In this document: one piece after another, positions 8,286 through 16,691 of the stretch
How the letters are laid out: each line of letters opens with the position of its first letter
Position numbering within the stretch: position 1 is the stretch's first letter
Source: an uncultured Bacilli bacterium
GTDB taxonomy: Bacteria; Bacillota_I; Bacilli_A; RF39; UBA660
Assembly (NCBI GenBank): GCA_934102255.1
Contig: CAKOSN010000016.1
Span: 1-37,263, forward strand
Direction: 5' to 3'
Length of the DNA stretch: 37,263 nt
Notes under the pieces: model-generated
What the model was told of the DNA's origin: nothing
Databases searched by the model: none
What the model saw: the letters and a program-made list of their open reading frames with translations, nothing else
Program-made: the position numbers and the translations under genes

Positions 8286-8632
8286 ACACAATCCTTCTAT
8301 TCTCATTTCGATTATATCAAAAAAATTTTTAAAAGTCTTTTAAATTCTATTATTTTTTATGGAACTTTAGAACTAGCAACAATTTTCCCACACTTTTAAT
8401 CTAACTTAAAGTATCTTTTAAATCAATTAGAAAGAAATATAAAAAAAGAACTTTCATACTAAACTTTCTAGTATCAAAATTCTTTATATTTTATCACATC
8501 TTTATATATCAACATTTGATATACTAAATACTAAAAGTAATTTAATTTACGGCTTTATTATTCATAATTTCAAACCATTTAATCATTTTGCAACATTTAA
8601 AGTAAACATTCATTAGATACAAGTAAAAATTA
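8286..8632. other. Intergenic region upstream of the nucleoside kinase
   Basis: 347 AT-rich bases. It holds the terminator of the upstream unknown membrane gene (near 8456-8474) and presumably the kinase promoter, although no clear -35/-10 pair stands out. No ORF, repeat or RNA gene was recognised. Confidence 0.4.
8441..8486 (-). terminator. Terminator of the unknown membrane-anchored gene
   Basis: Minus strand: ATACTA (8469-8474) pairs with TAGTAT (8456-8461) around a seven-base loop. An outer AAGAA/TTCTT extension leads into TTCTTTTTTTAT. The stem is weak and AT-only, but the T-run is good. Confidence 0.45.
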
Positions 8633-10039
8633 TTATAAACTATCACTAAAGAACTCGTCTTCTAAATCACTATTTCCCCCAAAGAAATCGAATATCTTAC
8701 CAACTTTTGTCTTTGTAAAATTATCTAATTCTTGTTGCATTTTATCCTTTTCTTCTTGTGACATTTCGTTGTAATCTATTGCCTTTTGAGTATCTAAAGA
8801 ACTCATTGTAATATTATTAGAATAATTATAATCAACTGATAAATTAAAGTCTAAATTATAAATAAAAGTATCCAAACTAAGGTTAATGTTTAAAAGCCCA
8901 GTCAAATCTTTATCCTTGCTAATATTCTTCTTATTAGTTGTATTAATATTTAAAGTCATTCCTAAAAAGCTAACTTTACCTTCGATAGTTTCAGTATCGT
9001 CTTTATTATCATAGTAAAAAGTTCCTAATAAAATTTCTTTACGATAAACAGATATAGCCAATTTTTTATCTGAACCTTCTACACCCTCAACTCTTATTTT
9101 AGACTTTGGTAAACTAAAATTAAATTTTTTAGATTCAGCAATATAGCTAAGACTTACTGGTGTACTGCTATTACCTATTTCAATACCAGCAAATTTATTT
9201 AAAACTCCCGAAGTATAAATATTTATCTCTATAGGGTCAGTTATATTTTCTAAACTTTCTTTTATTTCACTTTCTACTTCACTAAAGGAACTATACCCTT
9301 TAACCATGTATAAAGCGCTATATAAATAATATTTAGCAGAGTCATTTAAATTATTATAAATATAATTTATTGTATCTTTATCCAACTTATAGGTATATTT
9401 ATTATACTTAGCAAAATCATCTTTAACTGTCCCTTTATTACGATAAACATTATCACTATTAACACTATTTAAGACCGCTTCTTTAAATCCTTCAATGGCC
9501 TTTTCTAAAGAAACGTCTTCATCAAGTCCTATGTCATTTAAATTTACTGAAGAATTATCCCATTTAAGAAAAGTACAAATAAAATCATCAGAATTACTGC
9601 AGTCATAATTATTAATATTATAAGTATTATCAAATAAATTATCACTAGCTATATAAGTACCGTCATTATTATATAAAACACTACCGCTTAAAATTTTCTT
9701 ATTATCTTCATTTAAATTTCCAGTAAGCTGCAACTTATTATTAGTAAAATCAACAAAACCACGCACATTTAAGGTATCATCCGATAAAACATCTTCCACA
9801 AGATTGCCACCTAGTTTTATTGAAGTGCCAAACTGCATATCATGGTCACCAACATTTTTGAACTTTTCAGCAATAGCAAACGTCCTAATAACACTTTGCT
9901 TTATAACATACTTAGGATTATTTACTATAGAATAAAACATCACACTTAAAATGCCAATTATAATTAATAAAAAACCACCCACAATTAACCACTTACTAGG
10001 TTTAAACTTTCTTTTAGTTTTTAAGTTCTTCTCATTCAT
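8633..10039 (-). CDS. Hypothetical membrane-anchored extracellular protein
   Basis: 468 residues, family not recognised. A Lys-rich cytoplasmic start (1-16) precedes one membrane segment (about 18-40, WLIVGGFLLIIIGILSVMFY), then a long Asn/Asp/Ser-rich extracellular part dominated by alternating beta-type sequence. A repeated style such as LTGNLNEDNKKILSGSVLY (about 110-128), and later FNFSLPKSKIRVEG, looks like a lipoprotein- or chaperone-type beta sheet. Two Cys at about 146 and 155 (NNYDCSNSDDFICTF) could form a disulfide. The C-terminus (about 425-468) is acidic and helical. There is no lipobox. AGAGG precedes the ATG. It is flanked by its own promoter-like TATAAT (10073-10078) and terminator, so it appears monocistronic. 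A cell-surface role is inferred from topology only. Confidence 0.72.
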   Translation of the reverse strand: MNEKNLKTKRKFKPSKWLIVGGFLLIIIGILSVMFYSIVNNPKYVIKQSVIRTFAIAEKFKNVGDHDMQFGTSIKLGGNLVEDVLSDDTLNVRGFVDFTNNKLQLTGNLNEDNKKILSGSVLYNNDGTYIASDNLFDNTYNINNYDCSNSDDFICTFLKWDNSSVNLNDIGLDEDVSLEKAIEGFKEAVLNSVNSDNVYRNKGTVKDDFAKYNKYTYKLDKDTINYIYNNLNDSAKYYLYSALYMVKGYSSFSEVESEIKESLENITDPIEINIYTSGVLNKFAGIEIGNSSTPVSLSYIAESKKFNFSLPKSKIRVEGVEGSDKKLAISVYRKEILLGTFYYDNKDDTETIEGKVSFLGMTLNINTTNKKNISKDKDLTGLLNINLSLDTFIYNLDFNLSVDYNYSNNITMSSLDTQKAIDYNEMSQEEKDKMQQELDNFTKTKVGKIFDFFGGNSDLEDEFFSDSL

Positions 10040-10401
10040 ATTATTACCTCTATTATCATAATCTTACCATTAATTATATCTTTAAAGCAATAATTTAATT
10101 AAACAAAAATAACAATTACTTATTATCTAAATAAATAAAACCTAAAAAGATTTATTATCTTAGAAATTATCTGCTAAAAATTATCAGGCCAAAATAACCA
10201 TCCTAAAAAATTTACACCGCTTATAAATTTTAAATTTATGTACTTTACTAATAATTAAAAAATGTGATAGCTAATTTTTATATTCTAAACTACCACATTT
10301 ACAATAGCTAAAATTATATCCTCATATTTACAATTATAACTTATAAAAGAATATAAAGCAAACTTATAGATACTGACTCATAACCGATTTTTCATATTTT
10401 A
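10040..10401. other. Intergenic region between whiA and the unknown membrane gene
   Basis: 362 bases. It contains the whiA terminator (10254-10301) and a candidate promoter for the membrane protein on the minus strand: TATAAT at 10073-10078 with a weak TTAATT at 10097-10102, 18 bases away. About 100 bases between the whiA stop and its terminator show nothing recognisable. Confidence 0.45.
10254..10301 (-). terminator. Terminator downstream of whiA
   Basis: Minus strand: AAATGTGGTAG (10290-10300) pairs with CTATCACATTT (10260-10270) through 11 pairs, one of them G-U, followed directly by a T-run (TTTTAATTATT). This is one of the strongest stems in the window. Confidence 0.75.
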
Positions 10402-11337
10402 CTATTTAATATTTTCTTTTTCCTTATGACGATTTACTAGCTCTTTAATTTTTCGAAAATAATGATTTATTCCAGACTTACTTATAGACTTACCACTTTC
10501 AGTTGAAACTATCTCAGCTAACTCTTGATAAGAAGTTTCTGGATACTTAATTCGATACTCAATTACTTCTTGAATTCTTTCATCTAGCAAACCAATTAAA
10601 TCATGTTTTTTTAAATATTCTATATCTTCTAATTGTTTAAGACCAGTAATTGTTGTTTTCTCCTGATTAGCTATCTCACAATTATTTAAACGATTTACCA
10701 TATTTTTATGGTCACGATAAATTCTTATATCCTCAAAAAAGAACATGCTGTTTATAGCGCCAAACATTTTTAAAGTATCACTAATCATCTCAGCTTGTTT
10801 AACATAAATCATATATCTAGTTTTTCTTTTTAAAATTTTTGAAACAACATTAAACTGTTTTAATAAATGAACGATTAAATTGGCTTCTTCATAAGTTAAT
10901 ACACTCATCTCCATGTGATATCCACTCGTCTGGGGATTGCTAACACTCCCAGTTGCTAAAAATAAGCCACGTAAAAAAGCAATTTTTTCTTCATCAGTTC
11001 CTAATAAATAAGCATCAGGTAATATTTTCGTATCATCTTTACAAATATTTAATTTATCTAAAATAGAATTAATATCACTATTATAAGTTAAAATATATAT
11101 TTGCTTAACTCGAAAACGATTTTGAATTCTAACTGTCATTTTAGGACGAACTTGAAAACACATTTTCATTAAAGAATAAATTCTTCTTGCTACCGAAGCA
11201 TTTTCTATTGTCAAAATTATTTCATTATCTTTAATATCACCGTCAAAACGGATAAAAGCAGATAATTCGGCAATAGCTTCAATAACATCAATATCTAAAT
11301 GAGCAATTTCATCTTTTATTTTCGTTGTATATGTCAT
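10402..11337 (-). CDS. whiA: DNA-binding protein WhiA
   Basis: 311 residues, the usual WhiA length. The N-terminal part is a degenerate LAGLIDADG homing-endonuclease-like fold (opening TTKIKDEIAHLDI, with AELSAFIRFDG and AFLRGLFLATGSVSNP). The C-terminal part is a helix-turn-helix (about 255-300, SYQELAEIVSTESGKSISKS). WhiA affects cell division and chromosome segregation in Bacillus and sporulation in Streptomyces. The ATG at 11337 matches the family start. A TTG at 11355 is an alternative, and neither has a textbook ribosome site. The usual partners rapZ and yvcK are not adjacent, which is unusual. Confidence 0.93.
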   Translation of the reverse strand: MTYTTKIKDEIAHLDIDVIEAIAELSAFIRFDGDIKDNEIILTIENASVARRIYSLMKMCFQVRPKMTVRIQNRFRVKQIYILTYNSDINSILDKLNICKDDTKILPDAYLLGTDEEKIAFLRGLFLATGSVSNPQTSGYHMEMSVLTYEEANLIVHLLKQFNVVSKILKRKTRYMIYVKQAEMISDTLKMFGAINSMFFFEDIRIYRDHKNMVNRLNNCEIANQEKTTITGLKQLEDIEYLKKHDLIGLLDERIQEVIEYRIKYPETSYQELAEIVSTESGKSISKSGINHYFRKIKELVNRHKEKENIK

Positions 11338-11589
11338 AATTTCACGTCTAATCAACCTTATAGAAATATTACTTTCTTATTGATTGATTCCTTTCTATTT
11401 AATTTTTTTCTTTTCTTCTTTTTAATATTTTATATTTTTTTAAAATTACTAAACTTTTTAATTATAAACATTATTATATCCAAACTTTTTGTTTTTTTAA
11501 ACTAAACTTAAGATTTAACAGTCAAAAATACATCTTTTTCTTTAAATAGTCTTTTGAATATAAAAAACTAATATGATATTCTACCAATC

Positions 11590-11712
11590 GATGTGAGCAA
11601 TTACAAGTTATATTCATAAAATTACCCCATTTATAACTAATATCAACTAATAAACCAAAGTAATATAACTTCTATATTTTTCTAATTCTAATACCTTACT
11701 TCGGCTCACATC
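11590..11712 (-). ncRNA. Candidate structured RNA (three-way junction)
   Basis: On the minus strand a 9-bp closing stem GATGTGAGC/GCTCACATC (11704-11712 with 11590-11598) abuts an 8-bp stem CGAAGTAA/TTACTTTG (11696-11703 with 11656-11663). The second stem has one G-U pair, which would be an A-C mismatch on the plus strand. A third stem GTTATA/TATAAC (11632-11637 with 11607-11612) completes a junction. A perfect small hairpin, AATATA/TATATT, lies inside the second arm. The closing stem is G/C-containing in very AT-rich DNA, so chance is less likely. No known family is recognised. It could be an independent RNA or a distal whiA leader. Confidence 0.35.
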
Positions 11713-11764
11713 AAAAAAACTATATTCGAATCTCGCGCGCACGATTTTCTTATATAGTTTTTTT
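11713..11764. terminator. Bidirectional terminator after the M23 hydrolase
   Basis: A 13-bp perfect inverted repeat, AAAAAAACTATAT (11713-11725) with ATATAGTTTTTTT (11752-11764), encloses a GC-rich loop containing TCGCGCGCACGA. A- and T-runs at both edges allow termination in either direction. It begins four bases past the stop of the M23 gene and ends the ftsEX operon. Confidence 0.7.
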
Positions 11765-11767
11765 ATT

Positions 11768-12988
11768 TTATCTAGAATACCACCAAACTCCAGTTTTTGG
11801 ATATCCAGGTGGCTCGATCGAATTAGCAATAAATTTCGACCAACTAGTATAATCTTTTAAATAATATCCTTTTGAAATACCAAAATGTAAGTGAGTACCA
11901 GTTGTACAACTATCATATCCACCGTTAGATTTAGCAGTTGAACCACCACCAATTAAACCGATAACCGTATTAGTAGTAACTTTATCACCAACATTAACTT
12001 TAATTGACAAAAGGTGAGCATACTGCATAGTATAAGCTTTTCCTAAAACATTAACATGAACATAAACCATATTACCACCACAACGAGACCTACGAGTTAT
12101 AGCAGCAACCGTACCAGCAGCAGCAGCATAAGCAGGTGTTCCTTCGGCATTACCACCAATATCATGGGCATTATGAAATGTACCAGTATTTAAAACTTGA
12201 TTTCTATAACCCCAACGTGAATTGATTTTACCTTTAGCAACCGGTTTTAACCACCCAGAAGAAGCTTGAACTGTTGTACATGAAGTTAATAATTGAGTTT
12301 CACTATTACATATAGTTTTATAATAATCAATCAAAGCTTGTTGATTTTTTATCTGTGAATCAATATCTTCATTTATATCATTTATTTCATCTAATTGATT
12401 ATTAAGTTTTGAAATAGCCTTAGAAGTATTAGCAATCTTATCATCTAACTCTGTATTCTTATTAGCTAAATCAATCTTTAATTGCTCATTTTCTTTAATT
12501 AATTTATCTAAATCATCTATTTTATTTTTATAATAACTAGATAATTGTGATACGGCCTCAACACGCATTATTAAATCTGTTGGACTTGAAGCCCCAGTAA
12601 TATATTCCAAATATTCATTTTGATTATTACTTAATTGATAATATTTAAGAACAACATCAACATCTTCTTTAGCTTTAGCTATGTCTTCGTTACTCTTTTT
12701 TATTTTCTCTTCGGCATCAACAACATCATTTGCAATTTGTTGTTGTTCAGCTCTTGCATCTTCAACAGCTTGTTTATTTTGATTTATTTGATTTTGAGTT
12801 TGTTTCTTTTCACTTTGTTTATCAGCTTTTTGTTGTTTTAAAGCCTCTAACTCTTTTCTTAACCCTGCAATAGTTGTTGCCTTACTATTGTTAGTAGCGG
12901 CCATAACACTGAAAGGCTCAACAAAATATGGGATAAGCATTAAAAAGCTTAAAAGAATTCTTATCGTATAATTTACAAATTTTTTCAT
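11768..12988 (-). CDS. EnvC/PcsB-like coiled-coil M23 peptidoglycan hydrolase
   Basis: 406 residues. Signal peptide 1-30 (cleavage likely after SVMA). A long coiled coil (about 40-225) is rich in Lys/Glu/Gln (KQQKADKQSEKKQTQNQINQ). The C-terminal M23 (LytM) domain (about 245-400) has zinc and catalytic residues H272 and D276 (HNAHD), H325, and H366/H368 (THLHFG). All expected M23 residues are present, so it is probably an active endopeptidase rather than only an amidase activator. This architecture, directly after ftsX, matches PcsB/EnvC-type partners controlled by FtsEX at the septum. Its ATG shares one base with the ftsX stop (TAATG), implying translational coupling. Confidence 0.93.
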   Translation of the reverse strand: MKKFVNYTIRILLSFLMLIPYFVEPFSVMAATNNSKATTIAGLRKELEALKQQKADKQSEKKQTQNQINQNKQAVEDARAEQQQIANDVVDAEEKIKKSNEDIAKAKEDVDVVLKYYQLSNNQNEYLEYITGASSPTDLIMRVEAVSQLSSYYKNKIDDLDKLIKENEQLKIDLANKNTELDDKIANTSKAISKLNNQLDEINDINEDIDSQIKNQQALIDYYKTICNSETQLLTSCTTVQASSGWLKPVAKGKINSRWGYRNQVLNTGTFHNAHDIGGNAEGTPAYAAAAGTVAAITRRSRCGGNMVYVHVNVLGKAYTMQYAHLLSIKVNVGDKVTTNTVIGLIGGGSTAKSNGGYDSCTTGTHLHFGISKGYYLKDYTSWSKFIANSIEPPGYPKTGVWWYSR

Positions 12989-13881
12989 TATATTTTCAAA
13001 TACTTTCTAACCGCTCTACTACTACCAAACATACCTACTAAACCACCTATAACTACTAAGATAATTGAAACAAACCAAATTATATTCATCGGTTTTATTA
13101 ACTCAACAATATGTGAAAATAAATAGCCGTCAAAATGATCATAAAGTAAAATGTAGCCATAAACCGTAATAATAATTGGAATAATAGAACCAATAATGCC
13201 TAAAATTAAACCTTCAATTATAAATGGTTGTCTAATTGCAAAGTTACTAGTACCAACCAATCTTTTAATTTCAATTTCACTTCTTCGCGAAAATATAGTT
13301 AATTTAATAGTGTTGCTTATTAAGAAGGCTGTAACTAATATTAAGGCACACACAATAATAATCATGGCTTTTTCAACTACATCAAATATAAAAACTAACT
13401 TATCAACACTCTCTTCACCATATTTAGCTGATTTTACACCGTCCATAGCTCTAATAGCACTGGCTACATAAGACAAACTTTTTATATCAGTTACCTTAAC
13501 GGTAATAGAATCTAACAAAGGGTTCGTATCTAAATAGCTCAAAGTCGTTCCTAACTCTTCACTAGAATCAATCATCTCTTGTTTCCAATCGTCTTTAGAT
13601 TTATAAATGAGCGATTCGTAATTTTTTAATTTTTTTATTTCTTCTTCGATTGTTTTAGTCTGTTCTTCCGTAACATCTTCTTTTAAATAAACAACTATCG
13701 TCAAAGTTTCTTCTAACCTTTTTGTAAAATGGTCAACATTAGCGCTTATCACTATGGCAATCGCCACCAAAATAAGAGTTATAGTTATACAAGTAACAGA
13801 GGCGATTGAAAGACTAAAATTTCGAAAAACACTTCTTATTCCATCGCGGAAGTTTCTGCCTAAAATTCTTAAATACCTCAT
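12988..13881 (-). CDS. ftsX: Cell-division ABC transporter permease FtsX
   Basis: 297 residues with the FtsX layout: short cytoplasmic N-terminus, membrane segment 1 (about 24-47), an extracellular domain (about 48-165, VVYLKEDVTEEQTKTIEEEI), then three membrane segments (about 170-195, 220-245, 265-287). A cytoplasmic loop contains FSRRSEIEIKRLVGTSN, typical of FtsX. Transmits FtsE ATP hydrolysis to the extracellular hydrolase encoded next. AAGGAGAG precedes the ATG, which overlaps the ftsE stop by four bases (ATGA). Confidence 0.96.
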   Translation of the reverse strand: MRYLRILGRNFRDGIRSVFRNFSLSIASVTCITITLILVAIAIVISANVDHFTKRLEETLTIVVYLKEDVTEEQTKTIEEEIKKLKNYESLIYKSKDDWKQEMIDSSEELGTTLSYLDTNPLLDSITVKVTDIKSLSYVASAIRAMDGVKSAKYGEESVDKLVFIFDVVEKAMIIIVCALILVTAFLISNTIKLTIFSRRSEIEIKRLVGTSNFAIRQPFIIEGLILGIIGSIIPIIITVYGYILLYDHFDGYLFSHIVELIKPMNIIWFVSIILVVIGGLVGMFGSSRAVRKYLKI

Positions 13882-14567
13882 ACGCTGTACTCTCCTTTCT
13901 CGACGTCACTAACCTTAACACCGTCTTCAATAGTAACAACTCTCTTTTTCATTCTATCAACAATATCCTTATCATGAGTTGCCATTACTACCGTTGTTCC
14001 TAATTCTTTATTAATTTTATATATAGTTTTCATTATTTCTTTAGAAGTTTCTGGGTCTAAGTTACCAGTCGGTTCATCACAAATTAAAACTTTTGGTTCA
14101 TTAACAATAGCTCTAGCTATACAAACACGTTGCATCTCACCACCAGATAATTCTTTGGGCATACTTTTTACTTTTTCTTTTAAACCAACTAATTCTAAGG
14201 CCGTCATGACTTTAGGTTTAATTTCACTAGCTTTAAAGCCTTGTGTTTCTAAGGGAAATGCCACGTTTTCATAGACAGTTAATTTAGGCAACAATTTAAA
14301 ATCTTGGAAAACCACTCCTAATTTTCGACGTAATTTATAAACTTTACCATTTCTTAATTTGCTAACATTAATTCCACCGACATAAACTTCTCCTGAAGTT
14401 GGTCTTTCTTCACGATAAAGCATTTTAATCAAAGTCGATTTTCCAGACGCTGTTGGTCCAATAATAAAAACAAATTCACCTTTTTTTATGCTCAAATTAA
14501 CATTTGCTAGAGCTGTAACACCATTTTTGTATACTTTTGAGCAATCTTTTACTTCAATAAATTTCAC
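13878..14567 (-). CDS. ftsE: Cell-division ABC transporter ATPase FtsE
   Basis: 229 residues. Walker A GPTASGKST (37-45), Q-loop Gln88 in VVFQDFKLL, signature LSGGEMQR (140-147), Walker B VLICDEPTG (160-168), switch His198. FtsE powers FtsX to activate septal peptidoglycan cleavage. I take the GTG at 14567 as the start: AAGGTGG lies five bases before it, and the resulting length is normal. A GTG three codons earlier sits inside that ribosome site. First of the coupled ftsE-ftsX-M23 trio. The serine hydrolase and YitT genes upstream are co-directional and closely spaced, so one operon of five genes is likely. Confidence 0.95.
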   Translation of the reverse strand: MKFIEVKDCSKVYKNGVTALANVNLSIKKGEFVFIIGPTASGKSTLIKMLYREERPTSGEVYVGGINVSKLRNGKVYKLRRKLGVVFQDFKLLPKLTVYENVAFPLETQGFKASEIKPKVMTALELVGLKEKVKSMPKELSGGEMQRVCIARAIVNEPKVLICDEPTGNLDPETSKEIMKTIYKINKELGTTVVMATHDKDIVDRMKKRVVTIEDGVKVSDVEKGEYSV

Positions 14568-14626
14568 TTCAACCACCTTACCATAATCAATATATCATAG
14601 TTTTGTGAAAAATAAAAGAATAATGC

Positions 14627-15712
14627 CTAATTGCCATTACTCTCCTTAACTAAATACTCTGTATATTCATTTACTATTAAATTAATTACTGGTAATAATC
14701 TTTTTACCTGACGATAAGGTGTATCATCGTAACTAGCACTTGCACTTGCAAGAACAATCATAGGATGATATCCAAATAAAATTCCTGATGATATAGTTAC
14801 ATCTTTAGTAAATCCTTCTTTTGTTGCACTATTTATATTAGGAATTGTATTTTTAAAATAATTAAAAACATTATTAGAAAGTAAGTTTAAATACTCTTCT
14901 CCCCAAGAACTTTCTTTAGCAAAATGATAAATTTCTTGCCAAATAATAGCCATACTTCTTAAATCTGTAAGTCCCCAAGGGTTATAAGTGGTTAAATGTA
15001 ATCTTTTTATTCCTAGTTCATCTAACATCTCATTATATCCGATTACTCCAAAGCGCGCATGTAACATTTTATAAGCTACATTATCACTGTTAACAATAGT
15101 ATACTTAATTAAATCTCTAACCGTATATAAAGTACCAACCGGACTTTCTTTAACCAATCCTGTTCCATTATTATAATAAGTATAAGTATACATTAGCTGT
15201 TCATCTAAATCAACTTGCCCCAAACTAACTTGTTTGTAAAGATATAAACAATAAGCTGCTTTAATTATACTAGCAGTTTGATAAATATTATCAACATTAT
15301 AACCAATAGAAGCCCCCGTTTTTAAATCAATAATATAAACTGAAGAATAAGCTTTATAAGAATTAATAGTTTGATAAAGTAAATCAGTAATACCACTACT
15401 TAATTTATAATCAGTATTTAAAGTGATTATTTGATTTTTTACATAGGAAAATGAATTAATATCCCATTTAGGAACTTCATCCGTTTCAATCTCATCTGGT
15501 TTAAAATCACTTTTATAAACATAATCTATGGGTTCTTGATTATTACTTAATAATTTTTTATTTTCACTAAAATAATCATTTTGCATTAAAGTATCATTTT
15601 TAACTTCTGGAACTTTAGAAGTCAAATACCAACTAACACCAACAAAAGCAAGAAAGCAAATTATTCCACAAAACACCACTGAAACAATTAAATAATTAAC
15701 AATTTTTTTCAT
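14627..15712 (-). CDS. Membrane-anchored serine hydrolase (class A beta-lactamase/DD-peptidase fold)
   Basis: 361 residues. Membrane anchor at about 8-30, then a linker and an extracellular penicillin-recognising-type domain. Catalytic SxxK is S148-I-I-K151 (TASIIK), SDN is at 209-211 (VNSDN), and the third motif, normally KTG, reads KEG (298-300, SATKEGF). No obvious omega-loop glutamate motif is seen, so it is more likely a peptidoglycan-directed or novel hydrolase than an antibiotic-degrading enzyme (inference). ATG 15712 is chosen with GAGGA about 12 bases upstream; a TTG at 15730 would overlap that site. Lies between yitT and ftsE in one directional run, suggesting a cell-wall role. Confidence 0.82.
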   Translation of the reverse strand: MKKIVNYLIVSVVFCGIICFLAFVGVSWYLTSKVPEVKNDTLMQNDYFSENKKLLSNNQEPIDYVYKSDFKPDEIETDEVPKWDINSFSYVKNQIITLNTDYKLSSGITDLLYQTINSYKAYSSVYIIDLKTGASIGYNVDNIYQTASIIKAAYCLYLYKQVSLGQVDLDEQLMYTYTYYNNGTGLVKESPVGTLYTVRDLIKYTIVNSDNVAYKMLHARFGVIGYNEMLDELGIKRLHLTTYNPWGLTDLRSMAIIWQEIYHFAKESSWGEEYLNLLSNNVFNYFKNTIPNINSATKEGFTKDVTISSGILFGYHPMIVLASASASYDDTPYRQVKRLLPVINLIVNEYTEYLVKESNGN

Positions 15713-15730
15713 ATCTATATAAATCCTCAA

Positions 15731-16618
15731 CTAAAATATCAATTTTTTCTTATCTTTCTTACCGCCTGTTACTTCATAACAATCACTAACTACAATAAAA
15801 GCATTTGAATCTATTTCTAAAATTTTTTCACGAAAAGCATTATATGCCCTTGTAGGAACTACTACTTGTAACATTTTACCTTTTTCAAACATAAAACCGC
15901 CAGTTGTATCTAAAATCGTTACACCGGTATGCATATTATTAATAACATAATCCTGAATTTTTCGATATTTCTTACTCGATATTAAAAACATTTTACTAGT
16001 AGATATACCAATAATAATCTTATCTACTATTTTAGTCGAAATTATTAATAAAATTAACGAATAAATTGCACTTGGTATTCCAAACACTAAAATTCCTAAT
16101 AAAACGATTACAGTATTCATGAGTAATTGTGAATTTCCCTCAGTTAAGTGTTGATATTTATGAATAATTTTCATAATAATATCGCTACCTCCTACTGTAA
16201 AACCACTTTTATAAACAAGACCATTACCAATTCCTAATAATGTTCCTGCTATAATAATTAATATTACTATATTAGAAAAAGTTAAGGAAGGCGCAACTAA
16301 ATCACATAAAGGCTTAACAAAGTCAATTAATAATGGATAAAGTATAGCGCCAATAACACTATTATAAGTCGTATCTTTATCCAAAGTAAAATAAGATAGG
16401 ATAATTAAAAATATACTACTTATAAAAATAAAATAAGAAGGTTTTATCCCACATAAAAAGTTAAGCATTGTAGCAATACCCGTCATACCCCCAATATTAA
16501 ATTCATTAGGTAACACAAATAAATTATAATTGACTGCTAGTATTAATATTCCAATTAAAAAAACTAATAAACTTTTTAGTCTTTCTTTGTCAGTCAAATG
16601 CCCCATTACTCTTTTCAT
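15731..16618 (-). CDS. YitT family membrane protein (DUF2179 C-terminal domain)
   Basis: 295 residues. About five membrane segments between 15 and 200 carry family motifs LPNEFNIGGMTGIA (about 36-49) and GFTVGGSDIIMKI (about 139-151). A cytoplasmic DUF2179 domain follows (about 215-285, containing GVTILDTTGGF and VVSDCYEVTGGK). Function in the family is unknown; transport is commonly assumed. AGGAGTAGGATAACG precedes the ATG. It leads the run into the serine hydrolase and ftsEX and is divergent from gerQ, the two start codons being only 73 bases apart. Confidence 0.9.
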   Translation of the reverse strand: MKRVMGHLTDKERLKSLLVFLIGILILAVNYNLFVLPNEFNIGGMTGIATMLNFLCGIKPSYFIFISSIFLIILSYFTLDKDTTYNSVIGAILYPLLIDFVKPLCDLVAPSLTFSNIVILIIIAGTLLGIGNGLVYKSGFTVGGSDIIMKIIHKYQHLTEGNSQLLMNTVIVLLGILVFGIPSAIYSLILLIISTKIVDKIIIGISTSKMFLISSKKYRKIQDYVINNMHTGVTILDTTGGFMFEKGKMLQVVVPTRAYNAFREKILEIDSNAFIVVSDCYEVTGGKKDKKKLIF

Positions 16619-16691
16619 CGTTATCCTACTCCTATTATAATAATACTATATTTTTACGAATTTGCATATAGTTAATGAGGTGAATTTATAA

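Larger units (their letters stand above)
11338..11767. other. 430-base non-coding region upstream of whiA
   Basis: The whiA-proximal half (11340-11520) is extremely T-rich on plus and includes a minus-strand TATAAT near 11472-11477. The distal half contains the candidate structured RNA (11590-11712) and the bidirectional terminator (11713-11764). A 31-codon minus-strand ORF (ATG about 11615, preceded by GGGGTAATTTT) also lies here but overlaps the predicted structure and is not supported. Confidence 0.5.

Noticed and set aside
11511..11615. 31-codon minus-strand ORF preceded by GGGGTAATTTT
   Set aside because: Very short and overlaps the predicted stems of the candidate RNA; nothing recognisable in the peptide.
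11721..11755. TTCGAAT resembling a tRNA T-loop near the bidirectional terminator
   Set aside because: The paired arms enclose only about 26 bases, with no D-arm, anticodon arm or CCA-ready acceptor; it is a terminator.
11647..11829. 60-codon minus-strand ORF overlapping the end of the M23 hydrolase
   Set aside because: It is out of frame with the M23 gene, crosses its terminator hairpin, and has no ribosome site or protein-like signature.
12635..13471. Plus-strand ORFs opposite the M23 hydrolase and ftsX
   Set aside because: Composition is the antisense of coiled-coil and membrane codons (Phe/Leu/Ile-rich), and the minus-strand genes are certain.
16665..16673. CATATAG before gerQ as a sigma-K/E -10 element
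   Set aside because: Only a partial match, with no -35 at a suitable distance; short AT-rich matches are expected by chance.
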